Position numbers and translations under genes: made by a program
Source: Clostridia bacterium
GTDB lineage: Bacteria; Bacillota; Clostridia; Christensenellales; Aristaeellaceae
Assembly: GCA_017526525.1 (NCBI GenBank)
Contig: JAFXRG010000036.1
Span: forward strand, 1 to 64,000
DNA length: 64,000 bases
Reading direction: 5' to 3'
Notes under the pieces: model-generated
What the model was told of the DNA's origin: nothing
Databases searched by the model: none
What the model saw: the letters and a program-made list of their open reading frames with translations, nothing else
Part shown: piece after piece, positions 24,557 to 32,137 of the stretch
Position numbering within the stretch: the stretch's first letter is position 1
Layout: each line of letters starts with the position of its first letter

Positions 24557-26293
24557 TCAGGGCGCTGCCTCTTCAGGAGCGGCCTGCAATGTTTTGAGGG
24601 ATTCGTAGGTCACGCCGTATTTTTCCGCGATGTTCCGGGCAAAGGATTTGCCTTCCGGCGGAGCGATCCGGACCCGGAAGGAGTTCTGGCCGCCGGTGGT
24701 TTCCGCCACCAGGGAAACCGCCTTTCCGGCGCGTTCCGGGCTGTTGATGGCCCGGTCCAGATCGGATGCAAGCTTGTGCATATGGGTGTTGTAGATGGTC
24801 CGCGTTCCGCGGTCCAGAATGGCCTTGACGGCATCCACCGCGATAAAATAGCCTTCCTCGAAGGAAGTGGTGGAGAAGGTTTCATTCAGGAGCAGAACGC
24901 TGTTTCCGGAAGCGGAACCAAACAGGTCCCGGAAACGCTTGCATTCCTCACCCAGCCGGCCGAGATCCAGCGTTTTGTCCTCGTCCGCGGGAAAGTGGGT
25001 CAGCACGAGATCCGCGGGGGAAAGCGCCAGCCGGGTGCCGGGAACAAAGATGCCGCCCTGGGCCAGGATGAACAGCTGGCCGATGGCCTGGGTCACGGTG
25101 GTTTTGCCGCCGCGGTTTGCACCGGTCAGGATATAGACGCGCTTTTCCGCGTCAAACGAAAGGTCGTTGGGAATCACCTGACTCGGCGGAAGGGTGCCGA
25201 TCAGCTTCAGATTGTAAATGCCTTCCGCGTGCATTTCCGCGGCGCCGGAACCGGCCGGAAGGATTTCCGGCTTGCAGAAAGTCCAGCCTTCCCGGCGGGT
25301 TTTCTCGATATATTCCGCCCAGCGGGTATAGTACAGGAGCTCCGGAATCAGGTCTGAAATTTCCTTGACGCTGACATTCAGGTATTTTTCAAGCATTTCC
25401 TTCAGCCGACGGGCAATTCGGGACGCCAGCATGGAGGCTGCGGAATCCATCTGGTACGGAACGCCGGCGAGCCCGTCCGCTCCGGCTACCCGGGCCATGG
25501 ACAGGGCGGCGATGGGATTGCGCATCATTACGGTTTTTTCAGCGATCTGGCCGATGCCGGCCAGGATGCCCGAATCCGCGTTGGCGGGATACCAGGACAT
25601 GCTGTTGTTCCATTCAGCCTCCGCCTGCAGGTTGTCCCCGGGGGAGACGGCGTTGATAAAGTTTTTCAGCAGGCCGGAACGGGTGAAATACTTCCGGTTT
25701 ACGGAAATCAGTCCCATGCTGACAGCTTCAAAACGCTCGTTGAGATTGATGCCGACCGTGATGCTTTTCAGCTCGGAGGCGGAGCTGCTCATTTCCTCCA
25801 CATCCTTCCGGAGGGCGGAAAAGCCGTTTTCCTGATAGATCCGGTTGATGGCTTCCAGCAGGTGTCTCAGCCCCTCGGAATGCAGATCGCGGTCGGAAAG
25901 GCACTCACGGAGGGCTTCCACGGTGATCACATAGCTGCGGTATTCCTCCAGGCGGTGCATCAGGTCCCAGAGGCCGGCTTCGTCGCCCGTTCCGCGTTTG
26001 ACGATGCCGTAATCATAAAAGCTTTTTACGTTTTCCAACAGTTTCATCATCCGGTCACGGATTTCCGGATGATTCAGGATGTCCTCGAAAACGTCGCACC
26101 GGTACGCGCTGACGGCCGGATCATCCGTCATGGCGGTCATGACCCGCCGGATCAGCGGGATTTCCTGCGGCTGTTCTGCTATTTTCTCCACCACGGAGTC
26201 CAGCCCCAGATCATGCCAGGCGGCATCGGGAAGCTCCCGGTAGGTTACTTCGTCCTGCCGGGGAAAAAGAATGCTGAGGGATTCATGCTTCAT
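24557..26293 (-). CDS. MutS-like ATPase lacking the mismatch-recognition domain
   Basis: This 578-residue protein has a helical lever/clamp-like region (about 1-370), then a MutS domain V ATPase. Walker A is GANRGGKTT (about 388), Walker B lies in NSVLLLNETFSTTSFEEG and the switch region has TIYNTHMHKLA. Domain I with the Phe-x-Glu mismatch wedge is absent, and no Smr or nuclease tail is seen, so it differs from MutS1 and MutS2. The role is unknown. The start at 26293 follows AAAGGAC; the long open frame upstream is proline-rich and out of character. Confidence 0.82.
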   Translation of the reverse strand: MKHESLSILFPRQDEVTYRELPDAAWHDLGLDSVVEKIAEQPQEIPLIRRVMTAMTDDPAVSAYRCDVFEDILNHPEIRDRMMKLLENVKSFYDYGIVKRGTGDEAGLWDLMHRLEEYRSYVITVEALRECLSDRDLHSEGLRHLLEAINRIYQENGFSALRKDVEEMSSSASELKSITVGINLNERFEAVSMGLISVNRKYFTRSGLLKNFINAVSPGDNLQAEAEWNNSMSWYPANADSGILAGIGQIAEKTVMMRNPIAALSMARVAGADGLAGVPYQMDSAASMLASRIARRLKEMLEKYLNVSVKEISDLIPELLYYTRWAEYIEKTRREGWTFCKPEILPAGSGAAEMHAEGIYNLKLIGTLPPSQVIPNDLSFDAEKRVYILTGANRGGKTTVTQAIGQLFILAQGGIFVPGTRLALSPADLVLTHFPADEDKTLDLGRLGEECKRFRDLFGSASGNSVLLLNETFSTTSFEEGYFIAVDAVKAILDRGTRTIYNTHMHKLASDLDRAINSPERAGKAVSLVAETTGGQNSFRVRIAPPEGKSFARNIAEKYGVTYESLKTLQAAPEEAAP

Positions 26294-26365
26294 GGCTGTA
26301 CAGTCCTTTACGGTCAGAGAATGGCTGCGGCAAAATCCCGCGGCGCCGCACCGGGATGCACGGAT

Positions 26366-26395
26366 ATTATATCGGAACATGCCATGGATCGTAAA
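26366..26395 (-). promoter_or_regulatory. Promoter of the MutS-like gene
   Basis: On the minus strand TTTACG (26395-26390), an 18-base spacer and TATAAT (26371-26366) lie about 75 bases upstream of the start. Confidence 0.45.
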
Positions 26396-26414
26396 GAAAA
26401 ACGACGGGCAAATC

Positions 26415-26443
26415 TTCTCATCCGGAGGGGAAAATGATACAAT
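26415..26443 (+). promoter_or_regulatory. Promoter of the MutT-like gene
   Basis: TTCTCA, a 17-base spacer and TACAAT lie about 45 bases before the start codon, divergent from the MutS-like promoter. Confidence 0.45.
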
Positions 26444-26485
26444 GACCCGTAAGACGGGCGGGCGGAAACCGGAAAGGACAGGGCC

Positions 26486-26881
26486 ATGAAGAATGTTCAG
26501 GTGGTTGCGGCGCTGATTTTTCATCAGGGAAAGCTGTTTGCGACACAGCGGGGCTACGGGCCCTGGCGGGATTACTGGGAATTTCCCGGCGGGAAAATCG
26601 AACCCGGCGAGACCCCGCAGGAAGCGCTGGAACGGGAAATCCGGGAAGAGCTGGATACCCGTATTTCCGTTGGCGCCCACGTCTGCAACGTGGAATATGA
26701 CTATCCGGAATTCCATCTTTCCATGCAGTGCTTCCGGTGCGAAATCCTGCAGGGAGAGCTGAAGCTGCTGGAGCACGAAGCCGCCAGATGGCTGGGAAAA
26801 AACGAACTCCGGGACGTACGGTGGCTGCCGGCGGACGAAACCATCCTGGCGAAGATTGAAGAAAACTGGCCCGGAAAATAA
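26486..26881 (+). CDS. MutT-type NUDIX pyrophosphohydrolase
   Basis: This 131-residue NUDIX protein begins KNVQVVAALIFHQGKLFATQ, has RDYWEFPGGKIEPGETPQEA and the rest of the box (ALEREIREEL), and ends WLPADETILAKIEENW. It matches the MutT/NudG group that hydrolyses oxidised or modified nucleoside triphosphates such as 8-oxo-dGTP to keep the pool clean. The exact substrate is not fixed by sequence. It is divergent from the MutS-like gene and ends at a strong terminator, so it is monocistronic. Confidence 0.88.
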   Translation: MKNVQVVAALIFHQGKLFATQRGYGPWRDYWEFPGGKIEPGETPQEALEREIREELDTRISVGAHVCNVEYDYPEFHLSMQCFRCEILQGELKLLEHEAARWLGKNELRDVRWLPADETILAKIEENWPGK

Positions 26882-26908
26882 CGGAAAAGCGCGGGCAACC
26901 CGCCCGGG

Positions 26909-26983
26909 AAACCGGCATGCAACTGAAGTTAACATCAATCATACTTCCGGGTTAATTTCAGTTGGTGGACATGCCGGTTTTTT
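26909..26983 (+). terminator. Long two-arm terminator after the MutT-like gene
   Basis: AAACCGGCATG pairs with CATGCCGGTTT and, inside it, AACTGAAGTTAAC pairs with GTTAATTTCAGTT at 12 of 13 positions. TTTTTT follows. The stem is much longer than usual for a terminator. Confidence 0.7.
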
Positions 26984-27049
26984 GATCCTATGCTATGTAA
27001 GGAATCGTTGCTTTTGTAAAAAAAGTAATGTGAATGATTTCAGGGAGAG

Positions 27050-27799
27050 ATGAAATTGGCTGCAACAAAGGAAATGATCCGGACGGAGGGACTGACCAGG
27101 AAATACGGGGCAAAGACCGCGGTGGACGGGGTGAACCTGTCAGTCCGTGAAGGGGAACTGTTTGCGCTCCTGGGAGTGAACGGAGCCGGAAAGACCACGA
27201 CGATCCGTATGCTTTCCTGCCTGGCAGTGCCTACCGCCGGAGAGGCGTTTGTGGACGGAAAAAGCTGCACAAAAAATCCGGAGGAAGTCAAGCGCATTAT
27301 CGGGATTTCCCCGCAGGATACCGCGGTGGCGGAACGCCTGACGGTGCGGGAAAACCTGGAGTTTATGGCGGGGCTTTACTCGGCGGAGAAAGCCCTTTGC
27401 CGGGAGCGGACCGAAAAGATGACGGAGCTTTTTCATCTCGGCGAGGTGCTGGACCAGCAGGCCCGGACCCTGTCGGGCGGATGGAAAAGAAAGCTTTCCA
27501 TCGCCATGGCCATGATCGGGGAGCCCCGGGTTCTGTTCCTGGATGAGCCGACGCTGGGCCTGGACGTTCTGGCCCGCCGGGAGCTCTGGAAGCTGATCGG
27601 CCGGCTGAAGGAGAAACGGACGATTATCCTGACAACGCATTATATGGAAGAGGCGGAACAGCTGTCCGACCGGATTGCCATCCTTCAGAAGGGCCGGATC
27701 CGGGCCTGCGGAACCCTGGCGGACATTGAGGAGAAGGCCGGGGTATCAGGGCTTGAAAACGCCTTTGTCGCCCTTGCCGGAGAGGAGGAAGAACGATGA
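27050..27799 (+). CDS. ABC-2-type exporter ATPase
   Basis: This 249-residue ATPase has Walker A GVNGAGKTT (about 42-50), Q-loop ISPQDT, signature LSGGWKRKLSIA, Walker B VLFLDEPTLGLD and H-loop LTTHYMEEA. It matches the CcmA/DrrA-like group that powers ABC-2 exporters of drugs, lipids or peptides. Its stop overlaps the permease start by 4 bases (ATGA). AGGGAGAG precedes the ATG. The partner permease follows, then an XRE-AbrB regulator, giving a three-gene unit. The cargo is unknown. Confidence 0.9.
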   Translation: MKLAATKEMIRTEGLTRKYGAKTAVDGVNLSVREGELFALLGVNGAGKTTTIRMLSCLAVPTAGEAFVDGKSCTKNPEEVKRIIGISPQDTAVAERLTVRENLEFMAGLYSAEKALCRERTEKMTELFHLGEVLDQQARTLSGGWKRKLSIAMAMIGEPRVLFLDEPTLGLDVLARRELWKLIGRLKEKRTIILTTHYMEEAEQLSDRIAILQKGRIRACGTLADIEEKAGVSGLENAFVALAGEEEER

Positions 27800-28566
27800 A
27801 CAGAACCATGGTCATGGCATGGAGAAACCGGAAGGAGCTGCTCCGGGATCCGCTGAGCTATATTTTCTGCCTGGCCTTTCCGCTGGTGATGCTGGCCATC
27901 ATGACGCTGGTGAATGAAAGCATTCCGAAGGAGGCCGGCATGACGGTTTTCCGGATTGAAAACCTGGGGCCGGGCGTTGCCGTTTTCGGGCAGACCTTCC
28001 TGATGCTGTTTACGGCGCTGAATGTTTCCAAGGACCGGGCCGGGTCCTTCCTGGTGCGGCTGTATGCCACGCCGGCGAATTCCCGGGATTTTATCCTGGG
28101 ATACCTGATTCCCATGCTGGAAATCAGCGTGATGCAGAATGCCGTGATCTATGCGGTTTCCTGGATTCTTTCCCTGGTTACCGGAAATCCGCTGAACGCG
28201 GCGGGGCTGCTGGTTTCCCTGCTGGTGCTGCAGATTTCCTCGGCGATGTTTATCGGAATCGGGCTGCTGTTCGGAACGCTGTTCAGTGAAAAGGCCGCGC
28301 CCGGGCTCTGCTCCATCCTGATTTCCCTTGGATCGTTCCTGGGCTGCATCTGGTTTGACGCGGAAAGCCTCGGCGGCGTGATGCTGAAGATCTGCAGGCT
28401 TCTGCCGTTCTATTACTGCACGAAGCTGGGACGCAGTTCCCTGCGGCTGGATTTCGGGGGAGACGTTTTTCTGCTTCCGCTGCTGATAGTCACGGCCTGC
28501 GCCGTGCTCATCTGCACAGGCGCGGCGGTGGTTTTCCGGACGCGGATGCGGGCGGACCTGGCATAA
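27796..28566 (+). CDS. ABC-2-type exporter permease
   Basis: This 256-residue protein has six membrane helices in the ABC-2 pattern: a cytoplasmic start MNRTMVMAWRNRKELLRDPL, then LSYIFCLAFPLVMLAIMTLV, GQTFLMLFTALNVSKDR, ISVMQNAVIYAVSWILSLV, VSLLVLQISSAMFIGIGLLF and LLPLLIVTACAVLICTG. The large extracytoplasmic loop of peptide exporters is absent. It forms the channel for the ATPase whose gene it overlaps. Length is typical for small two-component ABC-2 exporters. Confidence 0.88.
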   Translation: MNRTMVMAWRNRKELLRDPLSYIFCLAFPLVMLAIMTLVNESIPKEAGMTVFRIENLGPGVAVFGQTFLMLFTALNVSKDRAGSFLVRLYATPANSRDFILGYLIPMLEISVMQNAVIYAVSWILSLVTGNPLNAAGLLVSLLVLQISSAMFIGIGLLFGTLFSEKAAPGLCSILISLGSFLGCIWFDAESLGGVMLKICRLLPFYYCTKLGRSSLRLDFGGDVFLLPLLIVTACAVLICTGAAVVFRTRMRADLA

Positions 28567-28582
28567 GGAAAGGAGAATCTTC

Positions 28583-29017
28583 ATGTTCAGCGAGAATCTG
28601 ATCCAGCTGAGAAAACTGCGCCAACTGACCCAGGAAGAGGTTGCCGACCGGGTGGGCGTAAGCCGGCAGGCGGTGGGAAAATGGGAATCCGGGGAAACGA
28701 TGCCGGACCTGGACAAGGCCCGGCTGCTGGCGGAGGTTTTTGATGTGTCCCTGGACGAGCTGGCCAATCATCATTCGGAGGACAGCTTCGGACTGGGGGT
28801 GCCGCCCCGGGGAAAGCATATTTTCGGCATCGTGACGGTGGGCGAAAAGGGACAGGTGATTATTCCGGCCAAGGCCCGCAAGCTGTTTAGCATTGAGCCC
28901 GGGGATCAGCTGGTGGTGCTGGGGGATGAAGCCAGCGGCCTGGCGCTGATTCCGTCCGGGGGCTTCATGGACCTGATCCGGAAAGCCGGCAATCCGCTTC
29001 CGCCGGACCGGACCTGA
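28583..29017 (+). CDS. XRE helix-turn-helix-AbrB/SpoVT fusion regulator
   Basis: This 144-residue protein has an XRE helix-turn-helix at about 5-60 (RQLTQEEVADRVGVSRQAVG; KWESGETMPDL) followed by a SpoVT/AbrB swapped-hairpin domain at about 78-130 (FGIVTVGEKGQVIIPAKARK; LFSIEPGDQLVVLGD). Both parts bind DNA, so it may contact two operator elements or join dimers. It begins 16 bases after the exporter permease with AAAGGAG upstream and is probably the operon's regulator. Confidence 0.85.
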   Translation: MFSENLIQLRKLRQLTQEEVADRVGVSRQAVGKWESGETMPDLDKARLLAEVFDVSLDELANHHSEDSFGLGVPPRGKHIFGIVTVGEKGQVIIPAKARKLFSIEPGDQLVVLGDEASGLALIPSGGFMDLIRKAGNPLPPDRT

Positions 29018-29038
29018 AACACGAAGAACGGGAAAGTG

Positions 29039-29067
29039 TTGCGTTCCGGGCCGTTTCTTGGTAAGAT
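29039..29067 (+). promoter_or_regulatory. Promoter of the MntR-like gene
   Basis: TTGCGT, a 17-base spacer and TAAGAT lie about 60 bases before the start codon. Confidence 0.5.
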
Positions 29068-29125
29068 GGATGGCAGAAAGCGAAAACGATAAAGCCGGAT
29101 GCCGGTCCCGGGAGGTAATTCTTTC

Positions 29126-29485
29126 ATGAATATTTACGAATCCGCAGAAGACTACCTGGAGCGAATCCTGATGCTGATGGAGCGGAAGGGGTACGTCCGT
29201 TCCGTGGATATTGCCGCAGAGCTGAATGTTTCAAAGCCTTCCGTCAGCGTGGCCATGAAAAAGCTGCGGGAAAACGGCTATATCCATATGGGGGCGGACA
29301 GCCTGATTTCCCTGACGGACAAGGGGTATGCCATTGCCCGCAAGATCTACGACCGTCACCGGAAACTGATTCAGTTCCTGGTGCAGATCGGTGTGCCGGA
29401 GGAAATCGCCACAGAGGATGCATGCCGGATAGAACACGACATTTCCCAGGAAACCTTTGATGCAATCTGCGCACAGATCCGATAA
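29126..29485 (+). CDS. Metal-dependent regulator, DtxR/MntR family
   Basis: This 119-residue protein starts MNIYESAEDYLERI, with the Asp and Glu that bind metal in MntR. It has a winged helix (AAELNVSKPSVSVAMKKLRE) and a dimerisation helix with His in DRHRKLIQFL and ACRIEHDIS, supplying the remaining ligands. Like MntR it lacks the C-terminal SH3-like domain. MntR represses manganese import when Mn is ample. No metal transporter is adjacent, and the COG4586-type exporter genes follow after a terminator. GGGAGG precedes the ATG. Confidence 0.85.
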   Translation: MNIYESAEDYLERILMLMERKGYVRSVDIAAELNVSKPSVSVAMKKLRENGYIHMGADSLISLTDKGYAIARKIYDRHRKLIQFLVQIGVPEEIATEDACRIEHDISQETFDAICAQIR

Positions 29486-29504
29486 ACGCTGAAAGAAAAA
29501 AACG

Positions 29505-29534
29505 GAATGCCGGCGAAGGCCGGCGTTCTGCTTT
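29505..29534 (+). terminator. Terminator after the MntR-like gene
   Basis: GAATGCCGGC and GCCGGCGTTC form a 10-bp stem with a GAAG loop. CTGCTTTT follows, a modest T tract. It may only partly block reading into the exporter genes. Confidence 0.5.
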
Positions 29535-29563
29535 TGGCTGAAGAAAGGAAAACAGGACCCGCC

Positions 29564-30529
29564 ATGAGCTACATTCATGTTCTGAATCTGGAAAAACGCT
29601 TTGTGATCCGGGAAAAACGGAAAAAGGGAGCGCTTTCCCGGGAAAAGAAAACGGTGCACGCCCTGCAGAATGTTTCCTTTGACGTGGAGCGGGGAGAACT
29701 GCTGGGGTACATCGGCCCCAATGGCGCCGGAAAATCCACCACGGTAAAAATCCTGAGCGGAATCCTGACGCCGGAAGGCGGGGAGGTGACCGTCGGCGGC
29801 AGGATTCCCTGGAAGGAACGGAAGGAGCATGTGCGCAGGATCGGGGTGGTTTTCGGCCAGCGGACCCAGCTGTGGTGGGATGTTCCGATCCAGGACAGCT
29901 ATGATCTCCTGAAGGAGATTTACCGGATTCCGGATGCGGACTACCGGAAACGGCTGGGTGAAATGGCGGAGGCCCTGCAGCTGACGGAGCTGCTGCGAAC
30001 TCCGCTGCGGCAGCTGAGCCTGGGCCAGAAAATGCGGGCGGAGCTGTGCGGATCCCTGCTGCACCGGCCGGATCTGCTGTTTCTGGATGAGCCGACCATT
30101 GGCCTGGACGCGGTCAGCAAGCTGGCGCTGCGGGATTTCCTGAAATGGGAAAACCGACAGTACGGAACCACCGTACTGCTGACCACCCATGATATGGAGG
30201 ATATTGTGGCGTTGTGTCCCCGGGTGATGGTGCTGGGGCACGGGCGGAAACTGTTTGACGGAACCCTGGGGAACCTCCTCAGCCGGTATGATACGGTAAG
30301 AACGGTATCCGTGCGGTATGAGGAAACGGAGGCCCGGCCGGTGCTGCCGGAGAGCGTACCCGTGCAGCGGGATGGCGGAAGCCTGGTGATTACCTACGCG
30401 CCGGCGGAGTTTCCCACGGCGGAAATGGTGACGCTGCTGCAAAAGGCGGGCACCATCCGGGAGCTGACGGTTCAGAGCCGGAACATTGATCATCTGGTGG
30501 CGGATATGTATCGGGAGATGGATTTATGA
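29564..30529 (+). CDS. ABC exporter ATPase (COG4586-type)
   Basis: This protein of about 321 residues belongs to the COG4586 group. Walker A is GPNGAGKST (about 48-56), followed by the hallmark GVVFGQRTQLWWDVPIQDSY, signature LSLGQKMRAE, Walker B LLFLDEPTIGLD and H-loop LTTHDMEDI. A C-terminal extension of about 80 residues follows. The group pairs with two DUF990-type permeases, both present next, one overlapping its stop by 4 bases. Characterised relatives export toxic organic cations such as viologens. The start at 29564 follows an AGGAC site. Confidence 0.88.
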   Translation: MSYIHVLNLEKRFVIREKRKKGALSREKKTVHALQNVSFDVERGELLGYIGPNGAGKSTTVKILSGILTPEGGEVTVGGRIPWKERKEHVRRIGVVFGQRTQLWWDVPIQDSYDLLKEIYRIPDADYRKRLGEMAEALQLTELLRTPLRQLSLGQKMRAELCGSLLHRPDLLFLDEPTIGLDAVSKLALRDFLKWENRQYGTTVLLTTHDMEDIVALCPRVMVLGHGRKLFDGTLGNLLSRYDTVRTVSVRYEETEARPVLPESVPVQRDGGSLVITYAPAEFPTAEMVTLLQKAGTIRELTVQSRNIDHLVADMYREMDL

Positions 30530-31317
30530 AGGCATACCTTTCCGCTTTCCGCATGCGGCGGAAAATGGAAATGCAGTACCGGGGAGCCGTGCTTGGCGGA
30601 ATTGTCTGCCAGGTTTTTTTCGGGCTGGTGCTGATTGCAATTTACCGGGCGCTGTACGCCGGAAAGCCCCAGCCGATGCCCCTGGGCCGGATTTCCAGCT
30701 ATGTATGGCTGCAGCAGGCTTTTTTCCGGATGCTGCTGGCATCGGATCCGGACCTGCTGGACAAAATCCGTACGGGAAGCATTGCCTACGACCTGTGCCG
30801 GCCCCTGAACCTGTATGGGTTTTATTATGCCCGGATTCTGGCACAGAAAATGATGGGCAGCCTGCTTCGCGCCGTGCCCATGCTGGCTTTCGCTTTCCTG
30901 CTGCCGGAGGGATGGGGGCTGCAGCTGCCCGCCTCGGCGGCGGGCCTGGCCTGGAGCCTGGCGGGCCTGGGCCTGGGACTGCTGTGCGTTTCGGCCCTGG
31001 AAAACATTACGATGGGGTTTACCATGCGCACCCTGGATTCCCGGGGAATGCAGGGAATGCTGAACATGCTGATGATGATCCTGTCCGGAAATATCCTGCC
31101 CCTGACGCTTTTTCCGGATTCCTGGCAACGGGTGATTACCCTGCTGCCGTATGCCCAGCTGCTGGATGCGCCGATCCGGCTGTATACCGGGGATACCGCG
31201 CCGGCGGATGCGCCGGGCATTCTGCTGATTCAGCTCTGCTGGGTGCTGGCGCTGACCGGATGCGGCATTCTGTTCTGGCGGAAAAACCAGCGGCGGATTG
31301 AAATACAGGGGGGCTGA
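30526..31317 (+). CDS. ABC exporter permease (COG4587-type)
   Basis: This 263-residue permease has six membrane helices, an N-terminal RMRRKMEMQYRGAVLGGIVC and a conserved region DLLDKIRTGSIAYDLCRPLN, which is typical of COG4587. A later block reads TMRTLDSRGMQGMLNMLMMI and LPYAQLLDAPIRLYTG. It would pair with the next permease as a heterodimer powered by the upstream ATPase. Its ATG overlaps the ATPase stop and its own stop lies three bases from the next ATG, so all three genes are tightly coupled. Confidence 0.86.
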   Translation: MKAYLSAFRMRRKMEMQYRGAVLGGIVCQVFFGLVLIAIYRALYAGKPQPMPLGRISSYVWLQQAFFRMLLASDPDLLDKIRTGSIAYDLCRPLNLYGFYYARILAQKMMGSLLRAVPMLAFAFLLPEGWGLQLPASAAGLAWSLAGLGLGLLCVSALENITMGFTMRTLDSRGMQGMLNMLMMILSGNILPLTLFPDSWQRVITLLPYAQLLDAPIRLYTGDTAPADAPGILLIQLCWVLALTGCGILFWRKNQRRIEIQGG

Positions 31318-31320
31318 GAC

Positions 31321-32121
31321 ATGAACACCATCCGACTGTATCTGCATTCGATGCGCATGCTGATCCGGAGCCAGCTGCAGTATCCGGCCTCTTTTGTGAT
31401 GCAGACCCTGGCCCAGCTGGTCATGCAGGGCGGCGAAATGATGGCGGTGATTCTGCTGGTGAACCGCTTTGAGCGGCTGAACCAGTGGAGCGCCGGCGAC
31501 CTGTATTTCTTTTTTGGGCTCATGTCCGTCACGTTTTACCTGACAGAGATTTTCGGCCGGGGAATCACGGGAAACTTTCCGTTCCTGATCCGGACCGGCC
31601 AGCTGGATACCTTCCTGGTCCGCCCGCGGGGGGTACTGACCCAGGTGCTCTGCAGCGCCGCCGACCCCCGGCGGATTACCTGCGTTGCGGTGGGCATCGC
31701 CGCGCTGGTGCTGGGCTGCCGGATGTCCGCCGTGCAGTGGAGCGCCGCGAAGGTGCTGCTGATGGCGGAGGCGATACTCTGCGGCTGTTTCCTGATTCTC
31801 GGGCTGTTTATCATTGAAGGCATTTTTTGCATCTACAGCGTAAAATCGGTGGAACTGGTAAACGCGCTGACCTACGGAGGGCGCAGCGCGTGCGAATATC
31901 CTGTGGATACGTTTCCGGGACCCCTGCGGATTCTGTTTACGGCGGTGGCGCCTTTTGCGCTGGTGCTGCACCAGCCCGGATCGGTGATCCTGGGAAAACC
32001 GCTGTTCCACTGGCCGGAATGGACGGCGTTTGTGTCGCCGCTTTCCGGGTTCGCGGTTTTCGGCATCACCTGGCTTTGCTTCCGAAGAGCCATGCGTTTT
32101 TACCGCTCCTCCGGCAGCTGA
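31321..32121 (+). CDS. ABC exporter permease (COG3694/DUF990-type)
   Basis: This 266-residue permease has about six membrane helices. The block FPFLIRTGQLDTFLVRPRGV (about 95) is the DUF990 signature, matching the DKIRTGxIAYDLxRP block in its partner. It completes the two-permease exporter. A gap of 16 bases without an obvious terminator separates it from the convergent M20 peptidase gene, so transcripts may overlap at their 3' ends. Confidence 0.86.
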   Translation: MNTIRLYLHSMRMLIRSQLQYPASFVMQTLAQLVMQGGEMMAVILLVNRFERLNQWSAGDLYFFFGLMSVTFYLTEIFGRGITGNFPFLIRTGQLDTFLVRPRGVLTQVLCSAADPRRITCVAVGIAALVLGCRMSAVQWSAAKVLLMAEAILCGCFLILGLFIIEGIFCIYSVKSVELVNALTYGGRSACEYPVDTFPGPLRILFTAVAPFALVLHQPGSVILGKPLFHWPEWTAFVSPLSGFAVFGITWLCFRRAMRFYRSSGS

Positions 32122-32137
32122 AAAGGGAAAGCACCGT

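Noticed and set aside
26294..26938. Long upstream extension of the MutS-like frame
   Set aside because: It overlaps the MutT-like gene on the other strand and is proline/arginine-rich; the start at 26293 has a ribosome binding site.
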